From assembly GCA_020852055.1 (NCBI GenBank), contig JADZBP010000049.1, positions 1 through 58,443 of the forward strand: DNA of 58,443 bases, written 5' to 3'. Below, piece after piece: positions 44,682-52,910 of the stretch; the first letter of the stretch is position 1; the number at the start of each line of letters is the position of its first letter. Position numbers and translations under genes: made by a program. This DNA is from Candidatus Latescibacterota bacterium (GTDB lineage Bacteria > Latescibacterota > UBA2968 > UBA8231). Under the pieces are notes generated by a model that saw only the letters and a list, made by a program, of their open reading frames with translations, ran no database searches and was not told the DNA's origin.

Positions 44682-44789
44682 TCATTCGCGGGCAATATCC
44701 AGCAGTACCCCCAGCGTGCCCGGTTGTCCGTCTCGGGCCAGCGCCGCTTCGGCCTGCCGCAACGGGAAACAGGCCTCGACGGCTTCGCC
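44682..44789 (-). pseudogene. Possible remnant of a zinc-type alcohol/polyol dehydrogenase C-terminus
   Basis: One frame reads EAVEACFPLRQAEAALARD, then GQPGTLGVLLDIARE and a stop. This is the layout of the last ~35 residues of medium-chain dehydrogenases (FPLxxAxxALxxxxxGxxxGKVLLD). No start codon and no Rossmann or zinc motifs precede it, because the coiled-coil gene ends 29 bases upstream. Read as a deletion remnant; the similarity is from memory and short. Confidence 0.4.
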
Positions 44790-44817
44790 TCCAGGTCGAT
44801 CACCGGGACAGGCAGGG

Positions 44818-45132
44818 TCAGGCCGGGTCTTTTTTGGGCGCCGGGTCGGCGCCTCCGGGTTTGGTGCGGGGCTTTTTGGCGGGCACCTGCTGCTGCAGGT
44901 GGCGGGATTCCTGTTCCAGATTGGTCACCTGCTCGCGCAGGGGATAGAGCTGGCCGCGCTGCTCCTCGAGGACGCCACGGGTGCTGGTGATCTCCTGCTG
45001 CAGTTTGCCCTTGGCTTCGTCGAGGCGTTGGATCTTGGGTTCCAACTCCTGCCGCCGTTTGTAATAGTCCGATACCATGTGCAGGATGAACACCAGGCAA
45101 CCCAGCGCCAGCAACGCCACTACCCATTCCAT
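44818..45132 (-). CDS. Single-pass membrane protein with coiled coil
   Basis: 104 residues. N-terminal helix MEWVVALLALGCLVFILHMV, then a long heptad-rich region (RQELEPKIQRLDEAKGKLQ, EQRGQLYPLREQVTNLEQE), and a basic, proline-rich tail. Probably a membrane-anchored cytoplasmic coiled coil. No known family. Fourth in the cNMP-binding cluster. Confidence 0.72.
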   Translation of the reverse strand: MEWVVALLALGCLVFILHMVSDYYKRRQELEPKIQRLDEAKGKLQQEITSTRGVLEEQRGQLYPLREQVTNLEQESRHLQQQVPAKKPRTKPGGADPAPKKDPA

Positions 45133-45160
45133 GACTGGCTCCTCTCAGTTCGCCGGGCAG

Positions 45161-45367
45161 TCAAACGCGCACCTCTTCGTCGTCGGCATCGCCATAGTCG
45201 TCGTCGGCATCGCCGGGTACCTCATAGATCCACCCGCAGGAGGAACACAGGGGGTGGTCCGGCTCGCGGGGGGCGGAACACTGGGGGCAGACCTCGGCGC
45301 GAGACCGGAAATACCAGAGGGCCACCACCACCAGCAGAAAACAGCCAAAGAGCAGAGGCCAGAACAC
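45161..45367 (-). CDS. Small membrane protein with zinc ribbon
   Basis: 68 residues. N-terminal membrane segment FWPLLFGCFLLVVVALWYF, then CPQC...CSSCGWIYEV, a four-Cys zinc ribbon, and an acidic tail of Asp/Glu repeats. Located between the cNMP-binding genes and the coiled-coil gene with short gaps, so likely co-transcribed. Confidence 0.75.
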   Translation of the reverse strand: MFWPLLFGCFLLVVVALWYFRSRAEVCPQCSAPREPDHPLCSSCGWIYEVPGDADDDYGDADDEEVRV

Positions 45368-45382
45368 CGCGCCCGCCGCCGC

Positions 45383-45844
45383 TCAGCCAGCCAGGGAGAT
45401 GGAACCGATGACCACGTTCGAATGGCGCAGGCGCTGGGCCAGCACCCTGGCCAGGTTGCGCAGCACCATCACCTGGGCATCCTCGAATTCGATGAAGAAG
45501 CGCTCGAAGGCCTCGAGGGTGATGCGCAGGACCACCGCATCGGTGAGGGCCCTCACCGTGGCCGAGCGCGGACCGTGGTCCACCAGCGACACCTCGCCGA
45601 AAAACGCGCCGGGTTCATCGAGGGTGGCCAGGGGGACGATACGCCCCTTCTCCCCCATGGCGCTGACCTCGAGTTCGCCGCTGTGGAGCAGATAGAGGGA
45701 GTCGCCGGCGCTGCCCTGGGCGACGATGATGTCTCCGGGGTTGAAGTTCAATTGGCGGGAGAGATCGACGAGCCGGCGCACCTCGCGGTCTTCGAGGCCC
45801 GAGAAGAGCGGCGACTCCCACAGCAGGACGGCGAGGTGTTCCAT
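45383..45844 (-). CDS. Cyclic-nucleotide-binding domain protein
   Basis: 153 residues, almost entirely one cNMP-binding domain: FSGLEDREVRRLVDLSRQL, GDSLYLLHSGELEV, and the cassette FFGEVSLVDHGPRSATVRA. No DNA-binding helix-turn-helix follows, so it is not a Crp-type regulator by itself. It starts two bases after its paralogue's stop. Second gene of the pair. Confidence 0.88.
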   Translation of the reverse strand: MEHLAVLLWESPLFSGLEDREVRRLVDLSRQLNFNPGDIIVAQGSAGDSLYLLHSGELEVSAMGEKGRIVPLATLDEPGAFFGEVSLVDHGPRSATVRALTDAVVLRITLEAFERFFIEFEDAQVMVLRNLARVLAQRLRHSNVVIGSISLAG

Positions 45845-45846
45845 CC

Positions 45847-46332
45847 TCAGCGCCCCTGGGCCCCCGCTCCGGCCTTCACCTGCCGGCTCAGCTCGACGAT
45901 GCGGTCATCCGCCTCGCGCAGGCGCAGCGACAGACTGCGGGCGATATTGAGGATCAGGTTCACCTGCAGCCGCGGAAAACGGGCGAAGACCTCGGCGAGT
46001 TTCCGCTTGGGGAAAGCGAGTAAGCGCACCGGGCCTTCGGCGCAGACGTCGGCGGAACGGGGCAGGATATCGATGAGGGACATCTCCCCGAAGAAATCCC
46101 CCGCCTCCCCCATGGTGGCGATCAGCACCGCCCCGACCGGGCTGGCCTTCTCGACCCGCACCCTGCCCTCCTCAATCAGGAAGAGGCAATCACTGGGGGT
46201 GCCTTCGGCGACGATGCGGTCGTTCACAGCGTGGATGCGCAACTCCGACGCCCCCAGCAGATCGCTCAGTTCCTGTTCAGTCATCCCCATACACAGCCCC
46301 GAGGCGCGCAGAGTCTCGATGCCGTTGCTCAT
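45847..46332 (-). CDS. Cyclic-nucleotide-binding domain protein
   Basis: 161 residues. cNMP-binding fold with MTEQELSDLLGASELR, PSDCLFLIEEGRVRV and cassette FFGEMSLIDILPRSADVCA; the C-terminal helix (RLREADDRIVELSRQ) may dimerise. First gene after a good promoter at 46380-46407 and head of a cluster with the second cNMP protein, two small membrane proteins and the ceramidase-like enzyme. The cassette keeps the Arg that binds the cyclic phosphate. Confidence 0.88.
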   Translation of the reverse strand: MSNGIETLRASGLCMGMTEQELSDLLGASELRIHAVNDRIVAEGTPSDCLFLIEEGRVRVEKASPVGAVLIATMGEAGDFFGEMSLIDILPRSADVCAEGPVRLLAFPKRKLAEVFARFPRLQVNLILNIARSLSLRLREADDRIVELSRQVKAGAGAQGR

Positions 46333-46379
46333 ACCTCACCTATCTCGATAAGAGGAAAGGAGATACGGATCTACCGCCC

Positions 46380-46407
46380 AATATACGCACCAAGGGGGGA
46401 GCGTCAA
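46380..46407 (-). promoter_or_regulatory. Promoter of the cNMP-binding cluster
   Basis: Minus strand TTGACG (46407-46402), 16-base spacer, TATATT (46385-46380). The -35 overlaps the stop codon of the ECF gene, so this cluster can be expressed apart from the upstream genes. Confidence 0.7.
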
Positions 46408-46898
46408 GCTGTTTTTAGGCGCCGCTGCAGGGCAGCGGCCAGGGGCAGACCACAGACCAGACTGCCCGCCCCCTGCGCCACATTGCCCCACAGGCTGGTG
46501 AACGCCGGGACCGGGCCATAGAGCTGTACCTCCGCCAGAAAATACCCCAGCACCATCCATCCCATACCCAGCGCCGCGACCCCGGCCCTCCAGACCCAGC
46601 GCTGGCGGATCGCCGGCCGGTTGCCCAGCCAACCGATCAACAACCCTTCGCTACCTTTGATGACCAGGGTGAAGGGCGCCCAGTGGGTGTACCCGCCGTA
46701 CAGGTCCGCGAGGGCAGAACCCACCCCGCCGGCCAAGCCGCCTACCCGCCCGCCGCTGAGCAGGGCGCCGGCGATGATCAGGGCATCACCGAGGTTGATG
46801 TACCCCTGGGTGGCGGGCATGGGGATCTTCAGGGCAAGGGTGGCTGCCGCCACCAGCGCGATCAACAGGGCCAGGCGGGCGAGTTGGCCGACCTGCAT
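46404..46898 (-). CDS. ECF transporter S component
   Basis: 164 residues, about six membrane helices. ALKIPMPATQGYINLGDALIIAGALLSG fits the substrate-binding S components of energy-coupling-factor vitamin transporters, in particular the PF07155-like group with its P-x-x-x-GYINLGD motif. Substrate cannot be read. Shared A and T components must be elsewhere in the genome. It begins one base after the GDPD gene ends. Confidence 0.85.
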   Translation of the reverse strand: MQVGQLARLALLIALVAAATLALKIPMPATQGYINLGDALIIAGALLSGGRVGGLAGGVGSALADLYGGYTHWAPFTLVIKGSEGLLIGWLGNRPAIRQRWVWRAGVAALGMGWMVLGYFLAEVQLYGPVPAFTSLWGNVAQGAGSLVCGLPLAAALQRRLKTA

Positions 46899-46899
46899 C

Positions 46900-47757
46900 T
46901 CAGGCCTCCGGGTCGGTGTGGCGGCGCAGTTTTTTCAGCGTGCGGCGGCGGCCCCAGCGGCTCTGGGGCAGGCGGCGGCGCCGGCCGAGGGGCGCGTGCA
47001 TCCCCCCCTCCTCCTCCAGTTCGGCCAGGACCCGGTTGAGGCGGTCCGGGTAATTGGTGATCACCCCCTGTACCCCCATCAAGGCCAGATCGCGCATGAC
47101 GATCTCGTCGTCCACGGTCCAGGTCCAGACGCCGATGCAGCGCTGCCGCATCTCCTCCAGCAGGGCCGGGGTCAGGGCCGCATGCCAGATGCCCACGGCG
47201 TTGGCCCCCGCCTCCAGAACCTCCCGCGCCAGGCGGCGCACCCGGATCCGCGCCGGGGTGGTGGGCAGGGTGCTCACCAGCAGGGCCGTGGGCAGGGCCG
47301 GGGCCATCAGCTTGACCCGCCGCACCGTCTGGGGGGCGAAGGACTGCACCACCACCTGGTCCCCGACCCCCAGGTCCTCGATCACCTGCACCACCCGTTC
47401 GGCGATGTGGCGGGCTTTTATCTCGATCAGGGTCAGGACCCGCCGGCGGGCCAACTCCAGCACCTCCTCGAGCAGGGGCACCTTCTGGTCCCGGAACCGG
47501 GACGAGCACCAGGAACCAGCGTCGCCGCGCCGGATCTCGGCCAGGCTCTTCTCAGCCACCATCCCGCTCAGGTCCGTGGTCCGGTCCAGGGTGGGGTCGT
47601 GGATGACCACCAGCCGCCCGTCGCCGGTCTGCTGTACGTCGAGCTCGATGAGATCCACGCCCAGTTCGATGGCCAGCTCGAAGGCGGCAAGGGTGTTCTC
47701 CGGCGCCAGCCCCTCCCCCGAGGCGCCGCGATGGGCGATACGCACCGGGTGGATCAT
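46900..47757 (-). CDS. Glycerophosphodiester phosphodiesterase
   Basis: Hydrolyses glycerophosphodiesters to glycerol-3-phosphate and an alcohol. 285 residues from ATG 47757. TIM-barrel motifs IAHRGASGEGLAPENTLAAF, DLIELDVQQTGDGRLVVIHD and VWTWTVDD include the catalytic His pair and metal-binding Glu/Asp. No signal peptide, so cytoplasmic. The basic C-terminal tail (GRRRRLPQSRWGRRR) is unusual. Product could feed the GlpD encoded elsewhere in this window. Confidence 0.93.
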   Translation of the reverse strand: MIHPVRIAHRGASGEGLAPENTLAAFELAIELGVDLIELDVQQTGDGRLVVIHDPTLDRTTDLSGMVAEKSLAEIRRGDAGSWCSSRFRDQKVPLLEEVLELARRRVLTLIEIKARHIAERVVQVIEDLGVGDQVVVQSFAPQTVRRVKLMAPALPTALLVSTLPTTPARIRVRRLAREVLEAGANAVGIWHAALTPALLEEMRQRCIGVWTWTVDDEIVMRDLALMGVQGVITNYPDRLNRVLAELEEEGGMHAPLGRRRRLPQSRWGRRRTLKKLRRHTDPEA

Positions 47758-47776
47758 CGCCGCACCTTTTCCGCCC

Positions 47777-48985
47777 TCATGCGCCGAATTTCTCCAGCCG
47801 CCGGGCATGGGCCAGGGCCAGGGCCATCACCGCCGTGGAGGGGATCAGGCCCAGGCTGCCGGCCCGGCAATGACGCTCCGAGAAGCCGGGCAACCCGTCG
47901 GGCATGGCCACCGGGCTGTGCACCACCAGAGGCACCGGATGCCAGCTGTGGCTGCGCATGACCGAAGGCGTCGAATGGTCGCCGGTGAGGATGAAAACCT
48001 CGGGTTTCAGCTCCAACAGCTTGGGCACGAATTGGTCCACTTCCTCGAGCAACTTCACCTTGAGGTCGAAGTTGCCGTCCTCCCCGGCGCTGTCGGTCTT
48101 CTTGACATGCAGATAGGCGAAGTCGAATTCGGCCCAGCGGGCGCGCAGCACCTCCAGTTCCTGGTCGAGGTGCCAGTCGGTCTCGACCGTCTGCATACCC
48201 ACCGCCGAGGCCACGCCGCGGTACATCGGATACCCGGCCACCGCCAGGGCCTTGAGGCCGTAGACCTCGCCCATCTGCGGCAGCACCGGGTACCGGCCGA
48301 AACCGCGGATCAATACCATGTTGGCCGGCTGCTCGGCAGCCAGCAGCTGCCGGGCCTGGTCGACAAAGGCGTTGGCCACCTCCAGCATACGCGCCGATCC
48401 CTTGCCCCGCGCCTCCAGCGCATGGGGCGGCACCCCGGTCACCTGGGGATCGGAATCGCTCAGCTCATCCTCCAGCCCCTCGCCGCGGAACACCACCGCC
48501 GCCCGGTATTCCATCTCGGCGGCGATGGCGATTTCGATGCCGGGGATCCGGATGGCTTCCAGTTTGGCGCACAACTCCTGGCACTTCTCGGTGGGGATGC
48601 GGCCGGCGCGGCGGTCGGTCACCCGCCCCTGATTGTCCACGGTGCAGAAGTTCAAACGCGCCGCCACGTCGCCGGTGCGGAAATCGAGTCCCAACCCCAT
48701 GGCCGAGAGCGCCCCGCGGCCGATCTGGTGTTTCCAGGGGTCGTAGCCGAAGAGCGCCAGGTGGGCCGGGCCGCTGCCCGGGGTGAAACCGGGGCCCAGC
48801 GGCGAGATCAGCCCGCAACTGCCCGAGGCCGCCAGGGCATCGAGATTGGGCAGGCGGGCGGTGTCCAGCTCCGACTTGCCGGTGCGCGGGTCGGGCAGGC
48901 CGCCGAGCCCGTCGACGACCACTAACAGGATTTTGCTGTCCCGGCCCTGGGCCAGGAGTCCTTGGGTGAAATCCGAGCTTATCAT
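47777..48985 (-). CDS. apgM: 2,3-bisphosphoglycerate-independent phosphoglycerate mutase, archaeal type
   Basis: Interconverts 3- and 2-phosphoglycerate. 402 residues, the length of the aPGAM group, not the ~510 of GpmI. Visible: metal motif VVVDGLGGLPDPRTGKSELD with the early Asp, GPGFTPGSGPAHLALFGYDP, LHVKKTDSAGEDGN and TGDHSTPSVMRSHSWHPVP holding the late Asp/His ligands. Ends 20 bases before the GDPD gene. Confidence 0.92.
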   Translation of the reverse strand: MISSDFTQGLLAQGRDSKILLVVVDGLGGLPDPRTGKSELDTARLPNLDALAASGSCGLISPLGPGFTPGSGPAHLALFGYDPWKHQIGRGALSAMGLGLDFRTGDVAARLNFCTVDNQGRVTDRRAGRIPTEKCQELCAKLEAIRIPGIEIAIAAEMEYRAAVVFRGEGLEDELSDSDPQVTGVPPHALEARGKGSARMLEVANAFVDQARQLLAAEQPANMVLIRGFGRYPVLPQMGEVYGLKALAVAGYPMYRGVASAVGMQTVETDWHLDQELEVLRARWAEFDFAYLHVKKTDSAGEDGNFDLKVKLLEEVDQFVPKLLELKPEVFILTGDHSTPSVMRSHSWHPVPLVVHSPVAMPDGLPGFSERHCRAGSLGLIPSTAVMALALAHARRLEKFGA

Positions 48986-48998
48986 AGTCGGCTCTTCT

Positions 48999-50675
48999 TC
49001 AGATAGGGGATGGGGACAAATCTTTCAGGACCATTTGTACTGCGCCTTTGCCGGTATAGGTATCCTCTTCCAGTTCAAAGGCCGCGGCCAGGGGCTGGCC
49101 CACGCCCAACTTGCCGGCCACCTCGCCCTGGTTCCACCACACTGCCGTGCAGGACTGCCCGCCCACCTCGATCCCGAGTTTGAGGTGGGTGCCCTCCTTG
49201 CCGATGCGGTCGCAGCGTTTCAGCCGGCAATCGCGCAGGGCGAAAACCGGGGCCTGGTTGCCGTTGCCAAAGGGTTCGAGCCGGCCCAGGGCCTCGACGG
49301 TGTGCAGGCCCAGGTCGCGGGGCTGGATCACCAGATCCACCTGCAGCCTGGCCTGCAGGTCCTCCGGGGTGAGCTGCGCCTGCGCGTGGTCGATGAGGTC
49401 GGCCCGGAAGGCTTCGAAGGCGGCGGGAGCCAGCGAGAAGCCCGCCGCCCCGCGGTGCCCGCCATAGGTGGTCAGGTGGGCGGCGCAGGCACTGACCGCC
49501 GCGCCGATATCGTACCCGGGGATGCTGCGCGCCGAACCCACGTACAGGCCCTGCTCGCCGTTCTCGGTGCAGACCACCGCCGGCCGGGCATAGCGTTCGG
49601 CCATCTTGCCGGCGATCAGGCCGATCACCCCCAGGTCCCAGGAGTCCCCCAGCACCACGATGATGCGTTCGCTCTCCAGATCCTCGGGGCTGACCAGGGC
49701 TTCGGCCTCCTGCACCGCGGTGCGCTGCAACTGCTGCCTTTTCGCGTTGAGGGTATTGAGTTCCTCGGCCAGGACCATGGCTTCGCTGTCGGTCTTGGCC
49801 CGCAGGAGGCGCAGCGCCAGTTCGGGCGTGGCGAGGCGGCCGGCCACGTTGAGGCGGGGTGCCAGTTGGAAACCGATGGTGGAGGTGGTCAGGGGCCGGT
49901 CCCCGCAGCCGGCGGCGACCTTGAGTTGGCGCAGGCCGGGCCGGCTGGTATTGGCCAGGGTTTTCAACCCGTGGTGGATCAGCACCCGATTCTCCCCCAG
50001 CACCGGCATCACGTCGGCCACCGTGCCCAGGGCCACCAGGTCCAGCAAGCCATTCAGATAGCGGCGGCGCTGGTCGCCGGCCATGAAGGCCTGGCTGAGG
50101 GCCTGCACCACCTTGAAGGTCACCCCCACCCCGGCCAGACCTTTGAATGGATAGGCACAATCGCGGCGATTGGGATTGATCAGGCTGTGGGCCGGCGGCA
50201 ACTGGTCCTGCGGTTGGTGGTGGTCGATGACCACCACATCGATGCCCAGTTGGCGGGCCCGCTCCAGCGCCTCGAAGGCCGAAACCCCGTTGTCGACCGT
50301 GGCGATCACCTGCGCCCCCTGCTGGGCAGCCACCTCCACCGAAGCGGCGCGGATGCCGTACCCGTCGCGGTGGCGGTCGGGCAACATGAACCCGCAGTTG
50401 GCCCCGGCTTCCTCGAGGAAGTCCAACAGGAGCGCGGTGCTGGTGACCCCGTCGGCATCGTAGTCGCCAAACACCACGATGCGTTCGCCCTTGCGGATGG
50501 CCTGCTCCAGGCGGCCGGCCCCCTGCTCCAGGTCGGCCAGCAGCTCCGGGGCGTGCAGATGCTCGGGGTTGATGGCCAAGGCGGCCCAGTTCAGGCCGCG
50601 GCTGGAAAGCAGGGCCTCCAGGAGCGATTCGTAGGGCTGGTCACAACGGATGTCCCAGACTGGATAACGGCGCAT
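48999..50675 (-). CDS. recJ: Single-stranded-DNA-specific exonuclease RecJ
   Basis: 5'-3' ssDNA exonuclease used in recombination and repair. 558 residues from ATG 50675. DHH motifs: IVVFGDYDADGVTSTALL, TVDNG, VVIDHHQP, LGTVADVMP, and the DHHA1 domain with YGGHRGAAGFSL. An open stretch upstream of ATG 50675 lies within the promoter and is not used. First gene of the recJ-apgM-GDPD-ECF run. Confidence 0.95.
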   Translation of the reverse strand: MRRYPVWDIRCDQPYESLLEALLSSRGLNWAALAINPEHLHAPELLADLEQGAGRLEQAIRKGERIVVFGDYDADGVTSTALLLDFLEEAGANCGFMLPDRHRDGYGIRAASVEVAAQQGAQVIATVDNGVSAFEALERARQLGIDVVVIDHHQPQDQLPPAHSLINPNRRDCAYPFKGLAGVGVTFKVVQALSQAFMAGDQRRRYLNGLLDLVALGTVADVMPVLGENRVLIHHGLKTLANTSRPGLRQLKVAAGCGDRPLTTSTIGFQLAPRLNVAGRLATPELALRLLRAKTDSEAMVLAEELNTLNAKRQQLQRTAVQEAEALVSPEDLESERIIVVLGDSWDLGVIGLIAGKMAERYARPAVVCTENGEQGLYVGSARSIPGYDIGAAVSACAAHLTTYGGHRGAAGFSLAPAAFEAFRADLIDHAQAQLTPEDLQARLQVDLVIQPRDLGLHTVEALGRLEPFGNGNQAPVFALRDCRLKRCDRIGKEGTHLKLGIEVGGQSCTAVWWNQGEVAGKLGVGQPLAAAFELEEDTYTGKGAVQMVLKDLSPSPI

Positions 50676-50727
50676 GGGCAGGCACTCTGGAGTTCGGCTG
50701 GTTGGGCTGCGGGGGGGATGGTGCTCA

Positions 50728-50756
50728 AGTATAGCCCCCCCCTCCAGGCCCGTCAA
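50728..50756 (-). promoter_or_regulatory. recJ promoter
   Basis: Minus strand TTGACG (50756-50751), 17-base spacer containing a G-run, TATACT (50733-50728). Predicted start ~50721 gives a ~45-base leader. Confidence 0.75.
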
Positions 50757-50770
50757 GACAGGTTCCGCCC

Positions 50771-50800
50771 TTGCTTGCCGGGTGTAAACCGACCTAAATT
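50771..50800 (+). promoter_or_regulatory. Candidate rsmB promoter
   Basis: TTGCTT (50771-50776), 18-base spacer, TAAATT (50795-50800), 26 bases before ATG 50827. No clear ribosome-binding site follows. Confidence 0.45.
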
Positions 50801-50826
50801 AGTGGCCATCCCTTAACCGCCAAACT

Positions 50827-52131
50827 ATGAAATCCAGCGACCCAGCCCGGGCCCTAGCCCTGCGCCTGCTCTGCAATTTCGAAAGCACCGGCGCGCCGCT
50901 CGATCAGTGCTTCGAGGGCCTGGACCAGGGGTTGCGTGAACCCCGAGACCGGCGCTTCGCCCGGCACCTGGTGCTGGGGGTGACCCGCTGGCAGGCACAA
51001 CTGGACTATATCCTCGACACCTTCACCCGCCGGCCACTGGCCAGCTGCGACCCAGTGACCCGCCAGATCCTGCGGCTGGGCGCCTTCCAGCTCCTGCATC
51101 TCGACAAGGTGCCCGAACGGGCGGCGGTGCACACCTCGGTGGAGCTGGCCAAAGGCCACGCCCAGCGCGGGGTTCCCGAATTGGTCAACGCCGTGCTGCG
51201 GCGGGTGGCTGCCACCGCCGGGGCCCCCCCTATGCCCGACCGCGGCGCGGATCTGGCCGGCCATCTGGCCGTTTGCCACTCCCATCCGCGTTGGCTGGTG
51301 GAGCGCTGGCTGGCCCGCTGGGGGGCCGACGACGCCGAGGCCCTGCTGCAGGCCGACAACCAGCAACCTCCCCTGTACGTGCGCCAGACCAGGGCCGGAA
51401 CCGAACCGCCGCCGGCAGCCAGACCCGCCGGCCCCGTGCCCGGCTTCTTTGCCCTGGACGACAGCGAGGCCTTCTTCCAGTCGCCAGGGTTCCGCGGCGG
51501 CGACTACCAGGTGCAGGACATCAACGCCGGCCTGCCGGTCTGCCTGCTCCAACCCCAGCCCGGCGAGCGGGTGCTCGACGCCTGCAGCGCACCTGGAGGC
51601 AAGACCACCCAGATGGCGGCCCAGATGCAGGACCGGGGCCTGGTGGTGGCCGCCGACCTCTCGGCCCGCCGGCTGGTGCGCCTGCGCGAGAACCAGACCC
51701 GGCTGGGCCTGTGCAGCCTGCGCCTGGTGGTGGAGGATGCCCGCAGCGGCCAGAGCGGCCCCTACGACCGGGTCCTGGTCGACGCCCCCTGCAGCGCCAC
51801 TGGCACCCTGGCCCGCCACCCCGACGTGCGCTGGCGCAAACAACCCGATCAGTTGCCCGGCCTCAGCGCCACCCAGCACGCCATGCTCTGCCATTCCTTC
51901 GACCGCCTGCGCCCGGGCGGGGTGCTGGTCTACAGCACCTGCAGCCTCGAAGCAGAGGAGAACACCCAGGTGGTCGAGCGTTTCCTCGGCGCCACCCCCG
52001 CTGCCCGGCTCGAAGCGGCTGCGGGTTTCTTCCCCGGCCAGCCCTGGGCCGGCGCCTACGTGCAGACCCTGCCGGGCCGCGAGCCGGGGGACGGCTGCTT
52101 CGCCGCCCGCATCCGCCGAGGCGCGCCATGA
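50827..52131 (+). CDS. rsmB: 16S rRNA (cytosine(967)-C(5))-methyltransferase
   Basis: 434 residues. N-terminal NusB-like domain (ARALALRLLCNFE, RDRRFARHLVLGVTRWQAQLD), then the Rossmann methyltransferase with VLDACSAPGGKTTQMA, the DAPCSATGTLARHPDVRW motif with a catalytic Cys, and YSTCSLEAEENTQVV. Stop overlaps the next start as ATGA. Confidence 0.95.
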   Translation: MKSSDPARALALRLLCNFESTGAPLDQCFEGLDQGLREPRDRRFARHLVLGVTRWQAQLDYILDTFTRRPLASCDPVTRQILRLGAFQLLHLDKVPERAAVHTSVELAKGHAQRGVPELVNAVLRRVAATAGAPPMPDRGADLAGHLAVCHSHPRWLVERWLARWGADDAEALLQADNQQPPLYVRQTRAGTEPPPAARPAGPVPGFFALDDSEAFFQSPGFRGGDYQVQDINAGLPVCLLQPQPGERVLDACSAPGGKTTQMAAQMQDRGLVVAADLSARRLVRLRENQTRLGLCSLRLVVEDARSGQSGPYDRVLVDAPCSATGTLARHPDVRWRKQPDQLPGLSATQHAMLCHSFDRLRPGGVLVYSTCSLEAEENTQVVERFLGATPAARLEAAAGFFPGQPWAGAYVQTLPGREPGDGCFAARIRRGAP

Positions 52132-52907
52132 ACCCCTCCCTGCGTTCGGCCGCCATCCTCAGCGGGGTGGTGCTGGCGACCCTGGTGGTCTATCTGACCG
52201 CCGTCGACAAATTCCTCATGCCCTACGTGGTCGACGTGGGCAAGGTCCACGTGCCCAAACTGGACGGACTCACCGTCGAGCAGGCCCGCAGGCAACTGCG
52301 CCAGCGCGACCTGCGCCTGGGCATCCGCGACAGCGTACACCACGCCACCATCGCCGCCGGCCTGATCGTCGACCAGACCCCCTCCGAAAAACAGCTGGTC
52401 AAGAAGGGCCGGCGGGTCTCGGTGGATATCAGCCTCGGCTCGCGGCTCTACCCGGTGCCCGACGTCACCGGCGGCAGCCCCCGCGACGCCCGCCTCCGGC
52501 TGGAGAACAGCCACCTGCGCCTGGGTGAGGTGGCCTATCTCTCCTCGGACCGCTTTCCGGAGGGGGCGGTCATCCTCCAGCAACCCAAGGCCGGCACCCG
52601 CCTGCCCATCGAAGGCAGGGTGGACCTCAAGGTCAGCAGCGGCCCGGCCTCGCAACCCAAATGGGTGCCCGACCTGCGCGGCCTGCGCATCGACGCCGTC
52701 GAGGATTCCCTGAAGAAGTACGAGATGGTCATGGGCCAGATCCAGGACCAGGTCGACAACAGCGTGCCCGCCGGCACCGTGCTCTCCCAGAGTATCGCCC
52801 CGCCCCGCCGCGCGCTGCGCGGCACCCCCATCGACCTGGTCCTGAGCGTGCAGCAGGCTGCCGTCGACACCACCCGGACCGACACCGAGGCTCCCCCGGA
52901 GGAATGA
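52128..52907 (+). CDS. Membrane-anchored PASTA-domain protein without kinase
   Basis: 259 residues. One membrane helix (~8-30, SAAILSGVVLATLVVYL), then three PASTA repeats of ~65-70 residues (VHVPKLDGLTVEQARRQLR, YPVPDVTGGSPRDARLRLE, KWVPDLRGLRIDAVEDSLK). PASTA domains bind muropeptides or interact with cell-wall enzymes. There is no Ser/Thr kinase or transpeptidase domain, although the gene sits between rsmB and rpe, where some bacteria carry a PASTA kinase. ATG overlaps the rsmB stop. Confidence 0.9.
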   Translation: MNPSLRSAAILSGVVLATLVVYLTAVDKFLMPYVVDVGKVHVPKLDGLTVEQARRQLRQRDLRLGIRDSVHHATIAAGLIVDQTPSEKQLVKKGRRVSVDISLGSRLYPVPDVTGGSPRDARLRLENSHLRLGEVAYLSSDRFPEGAVILQQPKAGTRLPIEGRVDLKVSSGPASQPKWVPDLRGLRIDAVEDSLKKYEMVMGQIQDQVDNSVPAGTVLSQSIAPPRRALRGTPIDLVLSVQQAAVDTTRTDTEAPPEE

Positions 52908-52910
52908 TCC

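Noticed and set aside
44660-45127. A 155-codon minus-strand open frame across the coiled-coil gene and its downstream gap
   Set aside because: Gly/Pro/Arg-rich with no motifs; the overlapping 104-residue frame has a membrane helix and coiled coil.
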